Shown in pieces: positions 59,201 to 62,903 of a stretch of DNA of 64,000 bases. The stretch is taken from positions 150,846 to 214,845 of the forward strand of contig NZ_WNXQ01000006.1 of assembly GCF_009789075.1 (NCBI RefSeq), given 5' to 3'. The position numbers and the translations under genes are program-made. Position 1 is the first letter of the stretch, and every line of letters begins with the position of its first letter. This stretch comes from Pseudooceanicola pacificus (GTDB lineage Bacteria; Pseudomonadota; Alphaproteobacteria; Rhodobacterales; Rhodobacteraceae). The notes below the pieces were generated by a model, which was not told the origin of the DNA, made no database searches, and saw nothing but the letters and a program-made list of their open reading frames with translations.

Positions 59201-62200
59201 TTGTTCCCCACGAGGTAGACATTGACCGATCCGCTCAGGGCGAACCTGCCTTGGGTATTGGTGTCGGAATTGCCCGCGGCGGCGCTGGCGGCGGCATAGC
59301 TGGTGGCGATCTTGTTCGGCAGCCCCAGCTTGGGATTGGCATAGCCCAGGAACGGCACGGCGGCATCCGCCACCCCGGTCAGGGCCGGGCCAAGCGCCTC
59401 GTCGTAATAGTCCTGGAACACGCCAGACGAAACCAGCGCCGCGTCGCGCGTGGCGTCCGGATCCTGGGGATCGACGCTGTCGATCACGTTGCTGAAGGCA
59501 TCCGCGATCGAAGGCATGTTGCCGATGGCATCGCCCAGATCGCCCATTGCGGCGAAAAAGGCGGGAATCTCGTCCAGGAAATCGACCTGGTTGGGGATGA
59601 TCGCCTCGGCCTTCACGTCCAGTTCGGCGGCGGTGATCGTGGCGCCGTCGATGCGCGCCAGCGCGTCGTTGTCGAACATCGACACATTGACCGCGCCGGC
59701 CAGCCCGACGCTGGCCCCCGCCTTGGACCCGCCGATGGCGGCCATGCGGAAATTGTCCTCTGTCCGGGCCTCGACGGTGACGGCATCACCCGCCGTGGCG
59801 GCAGAGCCGTCAAGCATCAGCGCGCTGGCCTGCAGGGAGTTTTCCGACACGATCACGCCCGCCGACAGGCCAAAGCTGCCCGGCCCGCCCCAGCGACCGC
59901 CCGCCGGCGTCGCGTTGGAGTTCAGCCGCTGCTGCGCCGCCTGCTGCGGGCTCTGATCCGCGAGAGAGGGCTTGGACTTCGTCGCCGCCTTGGCGCCCAG
60001 CGAGGTTTCGGCATTCACCGCCTCGGCATGAACGGTCACGTTCTCGGTGGCGACCAGCGATCCCGCAACCTGCGAGGTCGCGGTATTGTCGAGGAAGGCC
60101 AGCGTGATCGCCACCGCCTCGCCCTGGTTGGCCTGAGGCTGGATGATCCGCGCCGAGGTGCCGACCGACTGATGCGTGACCGTGGTGCTGTCGATGGTGA
60201 CATTGACCCCGGTGATCAGGCTGCTTTCCCCGATATCGGTCAGCGAGGTCGTTGTCGCATCGCCCAGCGTCATCGCGATGGCGGGCCCCTTGACCCGCTT
60301 CATGCCCCGGACGTCCGAGCTGGAATTCTTTTTCTTCTTCGCCACCGTCAGGCCCGAAACGATGGAGGTGGACACATCCAGCGTGTTGTCGGCCTTGGAA
60401 TCGATGGTGATGTCGCCGCCCGCGCTGATCAGCACGTCGGTGCCGATCCTGGTGGTCGCGGTCGCATCGGATTCGCCGAAGGTAAAGCCGATGTTCAGAC
60501 CCGGATTGTTGAACGTCAGCACCGAGGTCGCCTGGGACAGCACGTCCAGCGTGTCCTCGGCCCAGATCGACACGTTCGGCAGAATGTCGACCTGCGCGAT
60601 GGCGGCGGCGCGCATGAAATGCACCGGGATCAGCCGGGTGAGCGACCCCAGCATGGGCAGGTTGTCGAACTGGTTCTGGATCGCGTTTTCCAGCTCCGAG
60701 GCCGCCAGCTGGATGCCGCCGACAACCAGGGGGATCTCGCCGTCTTCCAGGTCGCCCTCGGTGCTCTCGTCATCGGGCAGACCCAGCAGGGCATCGACGT
60801 CGATCTCGATTTCGACGGCCTTGCTGCTGTCGGCGGAGGAGGTGATGTCGACCGTGCCGCCCTGGATCGTGGCATTGCCGATCTGCACCAGCGAGGCCGC
60901 GATCTTTTCGTTCAGCCCGGGGGTAAAGGCCAGCGCGTCCAGCGCGAACCCGGCATCGACGCTGATCGACACCTTGCCGCCAGGGATCGTCCCGGCCCCG
61001 CCCTGCGGTTCGGCGGCCAGCAGCATCGCGCCGCCGCCAATGGCGATACCCGCGCCTTCCAGCACCTCGTCAGGATCGGAGAACGGATTCTGCCCCTCGA
61101 AGATCCCCGCGAACCGCGACCCGCTCACCGAGGACCCGCCGCCGGTCAGGATGATGTCGCCATGACTCACGGCGGTGGAAATGGATGTATAGCGCGTGTT
61201 GATGACCGCGCCGTTGCCGATCGCGATCACCTCGGCATCCATGATGACGTCGCCGCCGTCGGTCGACAGGTTCTCGTTCATCAGGATGACGTCGGCGCCG
61301 AAATCGCCGCGCACGGTCAGACCGCCGGCCCAGTCCTCCAGCCCGTCGCCCAGGTGGAAGGTGTCGTCGCCAAAGCCCAGGTTGATCACCAGCGGCGCCC
61401 CGGAGGAGAAGGCAAAGCCGCCGTACAGCGCGCCACCGCCGTCGATCAGCTCGAACCGGCCAGGAAACAGCGAGGAGGCCTGCAGCGTCAGGTCGTCGCC
61501 GCCGATGGTACCGCCCACGGTGATCGTCGGCTCCATCCCGGTGAAGCTGAAGGTCTGGAAATTGATGTTGGCCGTCCCGCTCGCCGACGTCGTCGCGCCG
61601 GTGAAGATCGAGCCCTGCTGCACGATCACGTCCTGGCCAAGCGCACCGCCGTGGATCGTGCCGCCAAAGCTGCCCGGCCCGTCCAGCAGTTCGGACGGGT
61701 CGTTGATCGCGCTGACGATCTCGAAATAGAAGGTGTCGTCGTTGCCGTCGGCGCCTTGCAGCACCTCGAATCCGTCAAAGAACGCGCCGTCGACCACGCC
61801 GCGGTCCGCGGCGGTGAAACGCCAGGTGACGTCCTTCTGCGGGCCGAAAAGCGTGTCGTTGCCGCTGCCGCCCTTGATGGTGACCAGCACATCCGGGTTG
61901 CCCGCGCCGTCCAGGTCGGTGGCGGCATCCAGCAGCTTGGCGTCCAGCCCTTCGATCCTCACCAGGTCGTCGCCATCGCCCAGGTCGAAGCTGACGGTGC
62001 CGCTGTCATAGGGACCGCCACCATGCGACTTGAGGAAATCGAGTGTCGTCAGCGACCCCGCCGGGCCCATCTGCACGCGCGAGATCCCGTCGTCGGCCGC
62101 GCCGCCATCGGTCAAAAGCACATCGCCGCCGCGGCCCGCGACGGCGTCGTTGATCGCCCGGTTGCTGGCCGCGGTTAGGTCCGTGACCAGCTCGACATTG

Positions 62201-62757
62201 CTGAAGGTCCGTATGTGATCGGTGGCGTCATGGGTCTGGGTGATCGTTCCGGATCCGTCCGCCCCCAGATCGTAGGTGACCGTGTCAAAGGTCGGCCCCT
62301 TGAGGATCAGTTCGTCCTCGCCATCCCCGCCGTCAAAGCTCAAGGCAAAGGCCGGGTCGGGGCGGAACATGAAATCCACGGTCAGCCGGTCCTCGCCAGC
62401 CGAGCCGGTGATATCCACGTTCGTCAGCGTATCGACTTCGGAGCTGGCCAGGGTCAGGCCGGTGCCGTCGTCGATCAGGCGAATGTGGTAGAGGTCGGCA
62501 TCGGCATCGTAGTTCAGATCCAGCGTGTAATCGCCGCTATCCGCCAGGGTATGGGCAAAGATCGGATCGGCCGACAGCAGGATCCTCGGCTCCATCGCCT
62601 CGACCGAAAAGGACCGCACCGGCTTGCGCGCGGCTTTGCGCCGCTCGGCCGTGCGGGCCATCATTTCCCGAATGGCGGTGGTGTAGCTGCGTCGCCGGGT
62701 TTGGCGGAACTGCGGAATGTCAAAATCTGAGGAGTCGCGACCGAACGGATATGACAT
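38203..62757 (-). CDS. Giant LEPR-XLL / beta-repeat / RTX secreted protein (8184 residues)
   Basis: A single uninterrupted frame of 24.5 kb encodes a predicted surface or secreted giant. Residues 1-48 are basic (QTRRR, ERRKAARK). Residues 49-63 (SFSVEAMEPRILLSA) match the LEPR-XLL motif known from very long bacterial proteins; no classical signal peptide is seen. About residues 100-4500 are Gly/Ala/Val/Thr/Asp repeats of a probable beta-helix. A Gly/Thr linker lies near 1405-1440 and an amphipathic segment near 4550-4595. About 6050-6400 resemble Calx-beta-type modules, 6520-7890 are RTX calcium-binding repeats (GGxGxDxxx), and the last 30 residues are Asn/Gly repeats ending KKKRA. It is strongly acidic, and I noticed only two cysteines. 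Such proteins act as adhesins or surface-layer proteins. The gene lies downstream of a SecA-like gene on the same strand, near SapC and an adaptor. Confidence 0.92.
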   Translation of the reverse strand: MSYPFGRDSSDFDIPQFRQTRRRSYTTAIREMMARTAERRKAARKPVRSFSVEAMEPRILLSADPIFAHTLADSGDYTLDLNYDADADLYHIRLIDDGTGLTLASSEVDTLTNVDITGSAGEDRLTVDFMFRPDPAFALSFDGGDGEDELILKGPTFDTVTYDLGADGSGTITQTHDATDHIRTFSNVELVTDLTAASNRAINDAVAGRGGDVLLTDGGAADDGISRVQMGPAGSLTTLDFLKSHGGGPYDSGTVSFDLGDGDDLVRIEGLDAKLLDAATDLDGAGNPDVLVTIKGGSGNDTLFGPQKDVTWRFTAADRGVVDGAFFDGFEVLQGADGNDDTFYFEIVSAINDPSELLDGPGSFGGTIHGGALGQDVIVQQGSIFTGATTSASGTANINFQTFSFTGMEPTITVGGTIGGDDLTLQASSLFPGRFELIDGGGALYGGFAFSSGAPLVINLGFGDDTFHLGDGLEDWAGGLTVRGDFGADVILMNENLSTDGGDVIMDAEVIAIGNGAVINTRYTSISTAVSHGDIILTGGGSSVSGSRFAGIFEGQNPFSDPDEVLEGAGIAIGGGAMLLAAEPQGGAGTIPGGKVSISVDAGFALDALAFTPGLNEKIAASLVQIGNATIQGGTVDITSSADSSKAVEIEIDVDALLGLPDDESTEGDLEDGEIPLVVGGIQLAASELENAIQNQFDNLPMLGSLTRLIPVHFMRAAAIAQVDILPNVSIWAEDTLDVLSQATSVLTFNNPGLNIGFTFGESDATATTRIGTDVLISAGGDITIDSKADNTLDVSTSIVSGLTVAKKKKNSSSDVRGMKRVKGPAIAMTLGDATTTSLTDIGESSLITGVNVTIDSTTVTHQSVGTSARIIQPQANQGEAVAITLAFLDNTATSQVAGSLVATENVTVHAEAVNAETSLGAKAATKSKPSLADQSPQQAAQQRLNSNATPAGGRWGGPGSFGLSAGVIVSENSLQASALMLDGSAATAGDAVTVEARTEDNFRMAAIGGSKAGASVGLAGAVNVSMFDNDALARIDGATITAAELDVKAEAIIPNQVDFLDEIPAFFAAMGDLGDAIGNMPSIADAFSNVIDSVDPQDPDATRDAALVSSGVFQDYYDEALGPALTGVADAAVPFLGYANPKLGLPNKIATSYAAASAAAGNSDTNTQGRFALSGSVNVYLVGNKATAGIGDGAFVTVTGEEGATVQAEAVVETVDIVGIPNVQALFKGATKSEGSAVGGSFSYVAKTNEADAYVGDGAKLRVTHGLNVDADTRQFVMNLTDAGGKGDDLNFQGSVSINDHVNTARAWIEDGADVMAGTVTVDADHVGTMLSFGVAFAKGGSTGIGASAAVNAMDNTTLARIGNVVDGTIPSVPGFDAGIRTAGDVTVAADSLNLGLVIAIAAAKPDSSTGGTTGGTGGTTGGTTGGTTGGGGTTTGGGSSNTTPPPLDPNSVVANASTLNVAGSGGLGISGAVGINIVGQATTAEIASDVTSGGNVKAHAQTSGPSVAVSIPLTRITGEGDAGAQDTAIAGAVGATVFNRTTRAAIDDGTVNLTGGGDVTVEAETRSESVGFAVGGAGGSSADTAIAGSVNVTVANDTTTSTIGSAATVITGGDVKVSAKDYAISVNVAGAAADGTKTSVGAAFDVGIFTDDVDASIDGTVRAGGDVIVEAENFSVIVSLAASLGSSDSGLGIAGSVGFNWVDSDVTASIGGSVTATGSIGIFATDELIAVGVAGGFASGSSGVGIAPGTLVVSHDTTARVTGTANIVVHGFGAGLTYSGGTVPGLLVSADTDDKLFMVSVAGAKADEVAVAGSVATTAVSGTTQASIDGGALVNADPTDPDPAKTAPGASAQQAVVVDASATTLQISLSGGVAKGGNAALGAAFGIQSVDRDVLAFIGSGAQVEARAGVSVLAWSEDALLNFAVGGAQSDSFAGAGSFSLGVLNRTTNAYIDGTVIADGSVMVAADSMLFGGMIAGAVALSNSAGAVGIAVAPLITVTQTKAEIRGNASVAANGSSGLSRYFGSELRTIHGVDVFANDTVLSNTAAISGSASNGSFAGAGSVSGSFLFGTDEVIDTDTPVPSLDYENPTATGTASLVEAAIRDGAMVTTSGNVTVQADAFAEAAAITGAIAVSSGATGVGLSGGIVARKSVTRAMIGDADVTASAQRAASVLPDDDGTRSILGVDVSADSDLVIVALTVGGSGSSSFAGAGAITVLVTDDETQALIGSGAVVTTAGNVTLAADSDLVMVQGSGAVALGGSGGLGASVAVAVTVSDTLAEIADGASVTAEALRAASVVPDDQGTRTILGVDLYADSFFVVTGLTVSGAGGGSGLSGAGSISTVVQTDTTRARIGALSVADGGAAIPAASVVTTGGNVTLEADSDAVIVPVSGGVAGGSGGAFGATLVTLTRVAETDALVGRGATVTATGGTATDILDGGATRSIHGVDLVASASPVLVAAGIAGAVGGQGAAAGVIAVVTDTETVRARVEGATVDTGGNLTIFADTRTGRDGINDIDLGDAIIEPVESAVLVAGAGSIAVGGGAAGVGGSISTVVAVHRVEAKIEGNASITADGTAGATSRALASLDGRLVRGVDVVAQSGVFAATPSVAGGAAGNVGVAGAISSTTVTDTTTARITGGSVDTDGTVAVLADSDAVLESIAGGVGGGGTVGVGAAAAVSVHVDTTTAAIDGTATIDARGLLTGTYMPTGSELGGDPMLEQVRGIGVSAVSNELIVTGAIGAGASGTVGVAGSGAVSVQNETTEAWIGSGVTITDTNASSTQDLRVLARDIGLVISGGGAAAGAGATGAAAGAGAQVTTKITRAWIAGQVDVRDDISVRALSEDQAVVVAVSGSGAPYASLAGAASVLSVNNTTEALIKPSADVTAGDTVTVVALDETISDVLAGAASGGLVSGAGSGGVTVVTKATRAEVEGGAKVTANGTGSGDRSLTGEVGVTFETEPTDENEISVGLSGASSTEASSQGFADEGFTKERVASATTGTVRGISVQAVATDRIETFSVNGSGGAGAVAVGGNVNVIANTTTAKAGAGATLTTATAGDDIAIGAATDSYSLNIMAAVAVGGTAGAPGGSAAVFRNATTALVSGATLDSAGDVLISAKGTDDVLAVTIAVAGAAGNAAGASANAIVVLSSVSAGIDGAADVQADYNAVIAADHASDIDVIAGAAGIAGGGGLGAGINVVVVDKTTEAYIAGTARVDALAGGGGVSALNGGISGSDDIYDNDTLSRSTAEGVIVTAESEEDIFVFGAAAGIGATAGLAGAIAVTVVDSDTSAYVGGSAQVNQRAAGGLDQDVVITSGNLLDLFVGNGALSVGLGVGAGGALGVGVIRSDTSAYTTAGTKVKAGGDVTVGAAELMDVEQWVISGSGGAGAIAASISVLSFGTGLNADQTEEISDNGVDAMQAADEAAAPGNWSGQVLGGFASSDGTEDVDGTGQLSATERLNAIMGGVNTQIGTLTSDTIASDATASVTTQGTDAFVGGEVKAGGYVKILANERIDLDTNAGAVSLGLVSLGAGVSVNTLARTTTASIDSSASVASGLTNAAGSVRVESDMRIAANANSVLAGGGVTGVLGASVVIHTDSSGATAEIQGDVTDAASVRLLATTERDITMTSSQITAGSYVAGASVTKVTLTGTTQALVGSAADIGLGANGGVGSFDMDAKGDTAVSLTGRSLSGGLGSAGFNEVTINGGGTIKADVNAATIDVDGSIDILADSKMVGTTTLQGLSLGGVVIGLSKAITTLNPTVSSKIRGASDIDAGSVTVHALTDHEANTDATGTAGAVGSVAKIESTATIGGTLTAEISGSGLRVDATAVTIDAGSKADADAVTKGINGGAFVVGESRAVASVTPTIIAQAGGGAVLTVTGGDVLVQARHNVNSDGTVMTEVGDLGLDASATSQASAGALFGSSGANASATAGAVLTSQTTSGTVTAGSLTVRTLGDLNALADANSVIGGLIGKGTSSAAANTSGSNTARVNGTTVNASGTVTVGANDSVDAVSTSKAGAGGLGAGVGAEATNTVTRTTTADIRGSAADVTGSNVIVQAASLVHSDAMVSGVAGGAVAVGNSNATSTVTATVRGEIRDAANVESTSGDVVVNALFNVGDVNGNGRLGDASRAYASTSTGGAGASSDSNVTATSTVNIWSGFGSSADVSAADDILATAYAFNEADAVADNNATGLVSGGDATATSTATTNADAEVGNATSLDANDLVRIKAYAVGESRNTVTGGSAGLLTGGSATGTINLTTTADVTMGSNASIDSANTNLLAQTDGTAYGRIIGSSGQELLDSLEALFSGDFANVGIPSIAAAGGALGVVNITADANVVVGNGASINADTTVTLLAANRTKLDVSVSMETGGAIASSSTAFVLTEMDSDADVILSTGSRITAGSTVDIDALNEVVGTQEAVSTTKVTVAGAFSTAVSKLNIGTSADKAQARILQQGTAFIEAGDLIKMDADGRALDNPATDIGSEVISRAISDSDTTVLATANAQADGTVWGQSVVTMDDPAVMVSKAVDIDGASNIVVTEVAAAEATGVVTKVVEVVREVVRKVVEWLPWPLDAIVEWVTETVIDFVTVFEFADSDATENSVGDDADDTVDLRGSIYLGEGTDRLLRVLADGTIAPESNVGADIDGSRILVDDIFNDAGGKLDIRLVRGIVSGDADIYLPKLLRNVTLENYTALDMHIQQVSMISNNGGEPDITVVDSRPAPADVQPGFQIHNAGGDYTTLKVRNYSTVTTSDVLFLDDIANVAAIYDFRAFGGNITQAGGVELIAGDAGQMFATMQLGVFTPAVNIVTDRGSIGSAANPFTVELIRGRDFANGSIANFPLDLKASAGNDLFLKVQATNISFLSSTASTTPADGIGLDLEAGDDIDFTGLQGKLTRVVVVPGATPGTFSTTTVDSTVEGKYEITRAVSTGGDATLEVLGTSSMQIGTVSAVNGTATLIAGGSLTDADSNSTADVTARNIVLTSRNGGIGTSANNFDIDSSNNASGHVTATAPGAIYLNETSGVMQVNRVESGGLVSLSSGGGIADFANDAIADVIGTTLTLSAGGSSIGSGSNSLDISVNRVNSATGRSVNLNQTSGNMVAGFVSATAGNAILNVAAGNLLVETIRAVGDTILSTPNGSVLDGTASASDGIFTRGLSITASGSIGTVADALEIDSSRAGANHITLIAGTGITVTEIAGAMYVGQAESAQGDVVLTGTGDVIVQGGGSIDALAGDILIDAAGDVTIGTSAGVTAAQKVEITAQGDVALNSSASITGDTVEITATDILTGSASAIAATTATNLGETVRLIATTGSISTGNASGIANQSGTAFLQAAGEILTGDGSSIAVDVLAMSAGTILTTGRASTQVAQRSFGISTDAFSHGRDATLVAETGAGQIVAAGQMTTGISSLIGTGTDLTINAGALTHGINAEIRAGDTLQVFVSGPIVMGADSLVTSGGQMAIFGGSVQVGDSAAITSGGSMLINGGSFVATGSSSLISSDSNMLIAASQIFVGDSAQVIAGGTMELNGPGEIRFADSSSIASDDSMLIITDGAIVVADNAIITSGDDATLTAGDMISFAPGSSITTATTLDLAAGRLLTQSAGASFNAGTTMTLSVDLGDSDADGGHMILAGSLTAEAIELLGGAEDDLFDIMVSAIDGNTHLRAGAGDDTINVVRLPSMTTVRGGLRDSFSIDGEGGTDVTTIDLTGLSDVIINAFDTGAPDDGLDRMLIRATDGDDTVLIRKNFIALLQDDGAGGFGAALERINYDQSINARIRIETGAGDDMFAMDDNSALMTLDGGIGDDTFQIGQMFGTEREAPNVAPGDEIDTIETTLGYLSRGNSVATVLYGGEGNDNFRVYSNQAGLRMEGEAGNDIFVLRAFLLAQGEGTSLGGQSVLNAGAGDDQIQYNINAPVDIDGGAGFDKVVAVGSEGDDTFLVTEDGIFGAGLSVTLSGVEEALEVDGLEGDDTFYVLSTADGVVTRLIGGLGSDTFNIGGSVVAPIVSAPNGGQSGVITHFADADPATDANWVDLPGAGIDLIVKPANSDPVLIEKTGADTAVAEGNGSTDSYTIQMPDALPSAGAKAYITISAAQASTAMAAGSRTVLVSLDGVTYSDQVVATFDAGNWTTQRTVWVKAAEDSAAEGPTTAVINHSIISTEADLNGIRLEDIKVDVQDDDKAAIVLTPTGGGTLVHEGGFDDSFAVTLSLQPDAGEVVTVALDADPELGLNATTLTFDASNWNVAQFVTVSAVDDSDPENRDGADITFTASSSTGAFDAEEVELEVDVIDNDTASVVVLETDGSTVVSTGAGGDDSYSLMLSQQPVGEVTVTVSGDGQTILSSADARFAAGTVTFDATNWDQPVVIDVTVDPTAEVADPANPIKTVSARPHLVNEIAGPLLLEGGAGPDARSIEPAIIQPTELDAPLGTPADPADDGEDIDRVNVFNDSSNAPDTGVLTASTISGLGMGGDLVLDEGEEGTPDLVTYAGGISYANMDIVEVLLGRAGDTFTVESTAADTITAIHGGGGNDTITATDHDGPLVIYGDTAAGNLRYSSVAGNISENGYAYGADGDDVIDISATTGTVVVDGGGGNDSIIGGHAGDHLAGGDGEDTIDGGDGDDHIYGDSRFAVDLVTRVTTTDTSMGGAGDVISGGLGHNVIFGDHGTILQPGELKVLTTGGVTQIASANAAVGGDDQITGGLDADIVLGGIGGDVITDPGGMDILLGDNGMVTLAGGVITGVSTERPELGGNDRIMASSGDNIVFGGAGDDLIETGIGRDLIFGDGAEAFFANGLVANAVTRSSGMGGRDDISSGAGHDSVFGGAEADRIDSGTGDDVVLGDEGEADFTNPGPVWLSLLQSRHGQVGGADSIVAGEGNDIVFGGAFGDDIATGAGDDLVLGDNGMLELTEGMTDYVTTTLNEFGGDDLIDAGEGDNTVLGGRGGDSILSGAGADLVIGDAGNVDWSLVSGAPRLALAQTDDLDIPGDDSIDAGDGRNIVLAGVGADIVDTGLGGDIILGDNGMVIFNAGVVVTVRSTSPNLGAADLIRSGAGNDSVLGGTADDTITTGIGNDLVLGDSGELSLVNAILQQAWTTDYAGMGGGADVIDTGEGYDSVIAGDGGDRVTTGPDDDVAIGDHGVIVWAADGSAATDIQTTVSSLGGIDVIDTGAGDDIAIGGAAGDSILAGTGTDLIIGDEAHVTLQFGALVQARSTTQGSGGNDSIDAGAGNDMVIGGFGADEILGGAGMDIILGDNGVLDWQSMDSDSASLDSVRVTDPTQGGDDTIDGGGDNDAIIGGTGGDLIVAGLGNDLVFGDHGRIDRLETGLIDLSQLPLTTAAALPFTFTSTFTDGADAGASDRIILGEGDDIAVGGQGGDLISGGLGADDIIGGHNICGGFDSDDLIDADEGDDVVAGDNAEILRRDDTLDQRLRTLTGETLYQIDPATGLFTGGYVPNISAVWEPSLTGTQGRDISLFNHSEGASPDTWGNDLIAGGAGNDRLFGQRGEDTVMGDGSIDFDAPGGPVTVPGGLTGDGMDYIEGGGDSDLLIGGLGQDDLVGGSSLMFLGESCGDPDGEKLIDDADTIYGGDTSDILRNSLGDTSVDGHARDADVILGDNGNIFRIVRDGAALHFQWDTYGDTGVERVDVRAIEYAAYTPGGDPTDIGGSDLIFGEAGDDSIHAMGGDDTVYGGAQDDDVIGGAGNDWISGGTGNDGVLGDDGKILTSRNGLTETLINLTVAEVEEIVSTQAKAFHAILNPLGELKKTVDLEPWEQGGDDLIYGGLGDDSLHGGAGNDGLSGAEALAEFYEAPSDWRPEVDPATGRIAVPDGFYDANNALQRIDGHVLNFNADEGELTPMAREWAKGDGDDRLFGDIGYDWIVGGTGRDHLWGGLDGDILNLDDDLSTNGGLNDAPDAATTDISGYGDLAYGGGGRDMLIANTSHDRMIDWAGEYNNFVVPFSPFGNWTVVRSPAPWIQDFLLQVGQSDGMDMTRIGLGNDPDHLGEPYGELGMVTQQDDEWTDNTGAPDGTQPGNSHGRRDGRGIEPAPQPTDPSTVDLVGDEPSVTAFSFSTGGTGGSGAPEADGFTTLGGGAAEGGAAEGWIVETDTGTSETPPSEGDSGGGEVELLVLPASANIDDTPAGSESADPDGEVDWTWVAPVPPGNGNGNGNANGNGNGQGNANGNAKKKRA
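38221..38291 (-). repeat. Asn/Gly-coding hexanucleotide repeat at the end of the giant gene
   Basis: A run of six-base units (gccgtt and close variants) encodes alternating Asn-Gly with occasional Ala or Gln, followed by three Lys, Arg and Ala at the protein end. The pattern resembles a slippage-prone tract. It keeps frame as long as whole units are gained or lost. Confidence 0.8.
39080..43195 (-). repeat. RTX (hemolysin-type calcium-binding) repeat block
   Basis: About 1370 residues are rich in the RTX nonapeptide GGxGxDxxx (for example GGDGEDTIDGGDGDDHIYGD and GGAGNDWISGGTGNDGVLGD). In the part between about 40830 and 42780 a larger unit of roughly 55-65 residues recurs around twelve times, each starting GDxG (GDNGMVTL, GDNGMLEL, GDHGVIVW and similar). 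Such repeats fold as calcium-bound beta-rolls outside the cell and are usual in type I secreted proteins. Confidence 0.85.
43550..44610 (-). other. Calx-beta-like module region inside the giant gene
   Basis: About 350 residues show three or more modules of 100-120 residues with the pattern of Calx-beta-type domains: a leading AVAEGNGSTDSYTIQM or TLVHEGGFDDSFAVTLSLQP, a central TLTFDASNWNVAQFVTVSAV and a closing DVIDNDTASVVVL or DVQDDDKAAIVLTP. Modules of this kind are common stalk elements in giant adhesins and bind calcium in known cases. Boundaries are approximate. Confidence 0.65.
58440..58545 (-). repeat. Gly/Thr low-complexity linker inside the giant gene
   Basis: A degenerate repeat encodes a TGGTTGGTGG-type run followed by GGGSS and a TTPPPLDP segment, about 35 residues near residue 1405-1440. 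It interrupts the beta-repeat region and looks like a flexible linker between two structural blocks. Confidence 0.75.
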
Positions 62758-62845
62758 GAAATGACCCTGGGTATTCTGGCTGCGGCAAAATCACCGCTGC
62801 TGTGTACAAGCTATCATCCAGGCGCGGTTCCTACACGGCTTTTTC

Positions 62846-62874
62846 TTATAATCCCGATGAAACGATCTGTTGAA
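62846..62874 (-). promoter_or_regulatory. Possible sigma-70-like promoter of the giant gene
   Basis: Read leftward, TTCAAC (62869-62874) and TTATAA (62846-62851) are spaced 17 bases apart, about 90 bases before the giant gene ATG, in an AT-rich stretch of a 146-base intergenic gap. This suggests the giant gene can be transcribed apart from the SecA-like gene upstream. Matches to the consensus are modest. Confidence 0.35.
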
Positions 62875-62903
62875 CATTCGCGCAAAGATTGTTTCGGAGG
62901 TCT

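Noticed and set aside
42772..62178. Antisense 6468-codon open frame as a second giant protein
   Set aside because: No start context. The translated product is Arg/Gly/Ala/Asp/His-rich without any domain pattern, while the opposite strand has LEPR-XLL, Calx-beta-like and RTX motifs in order.
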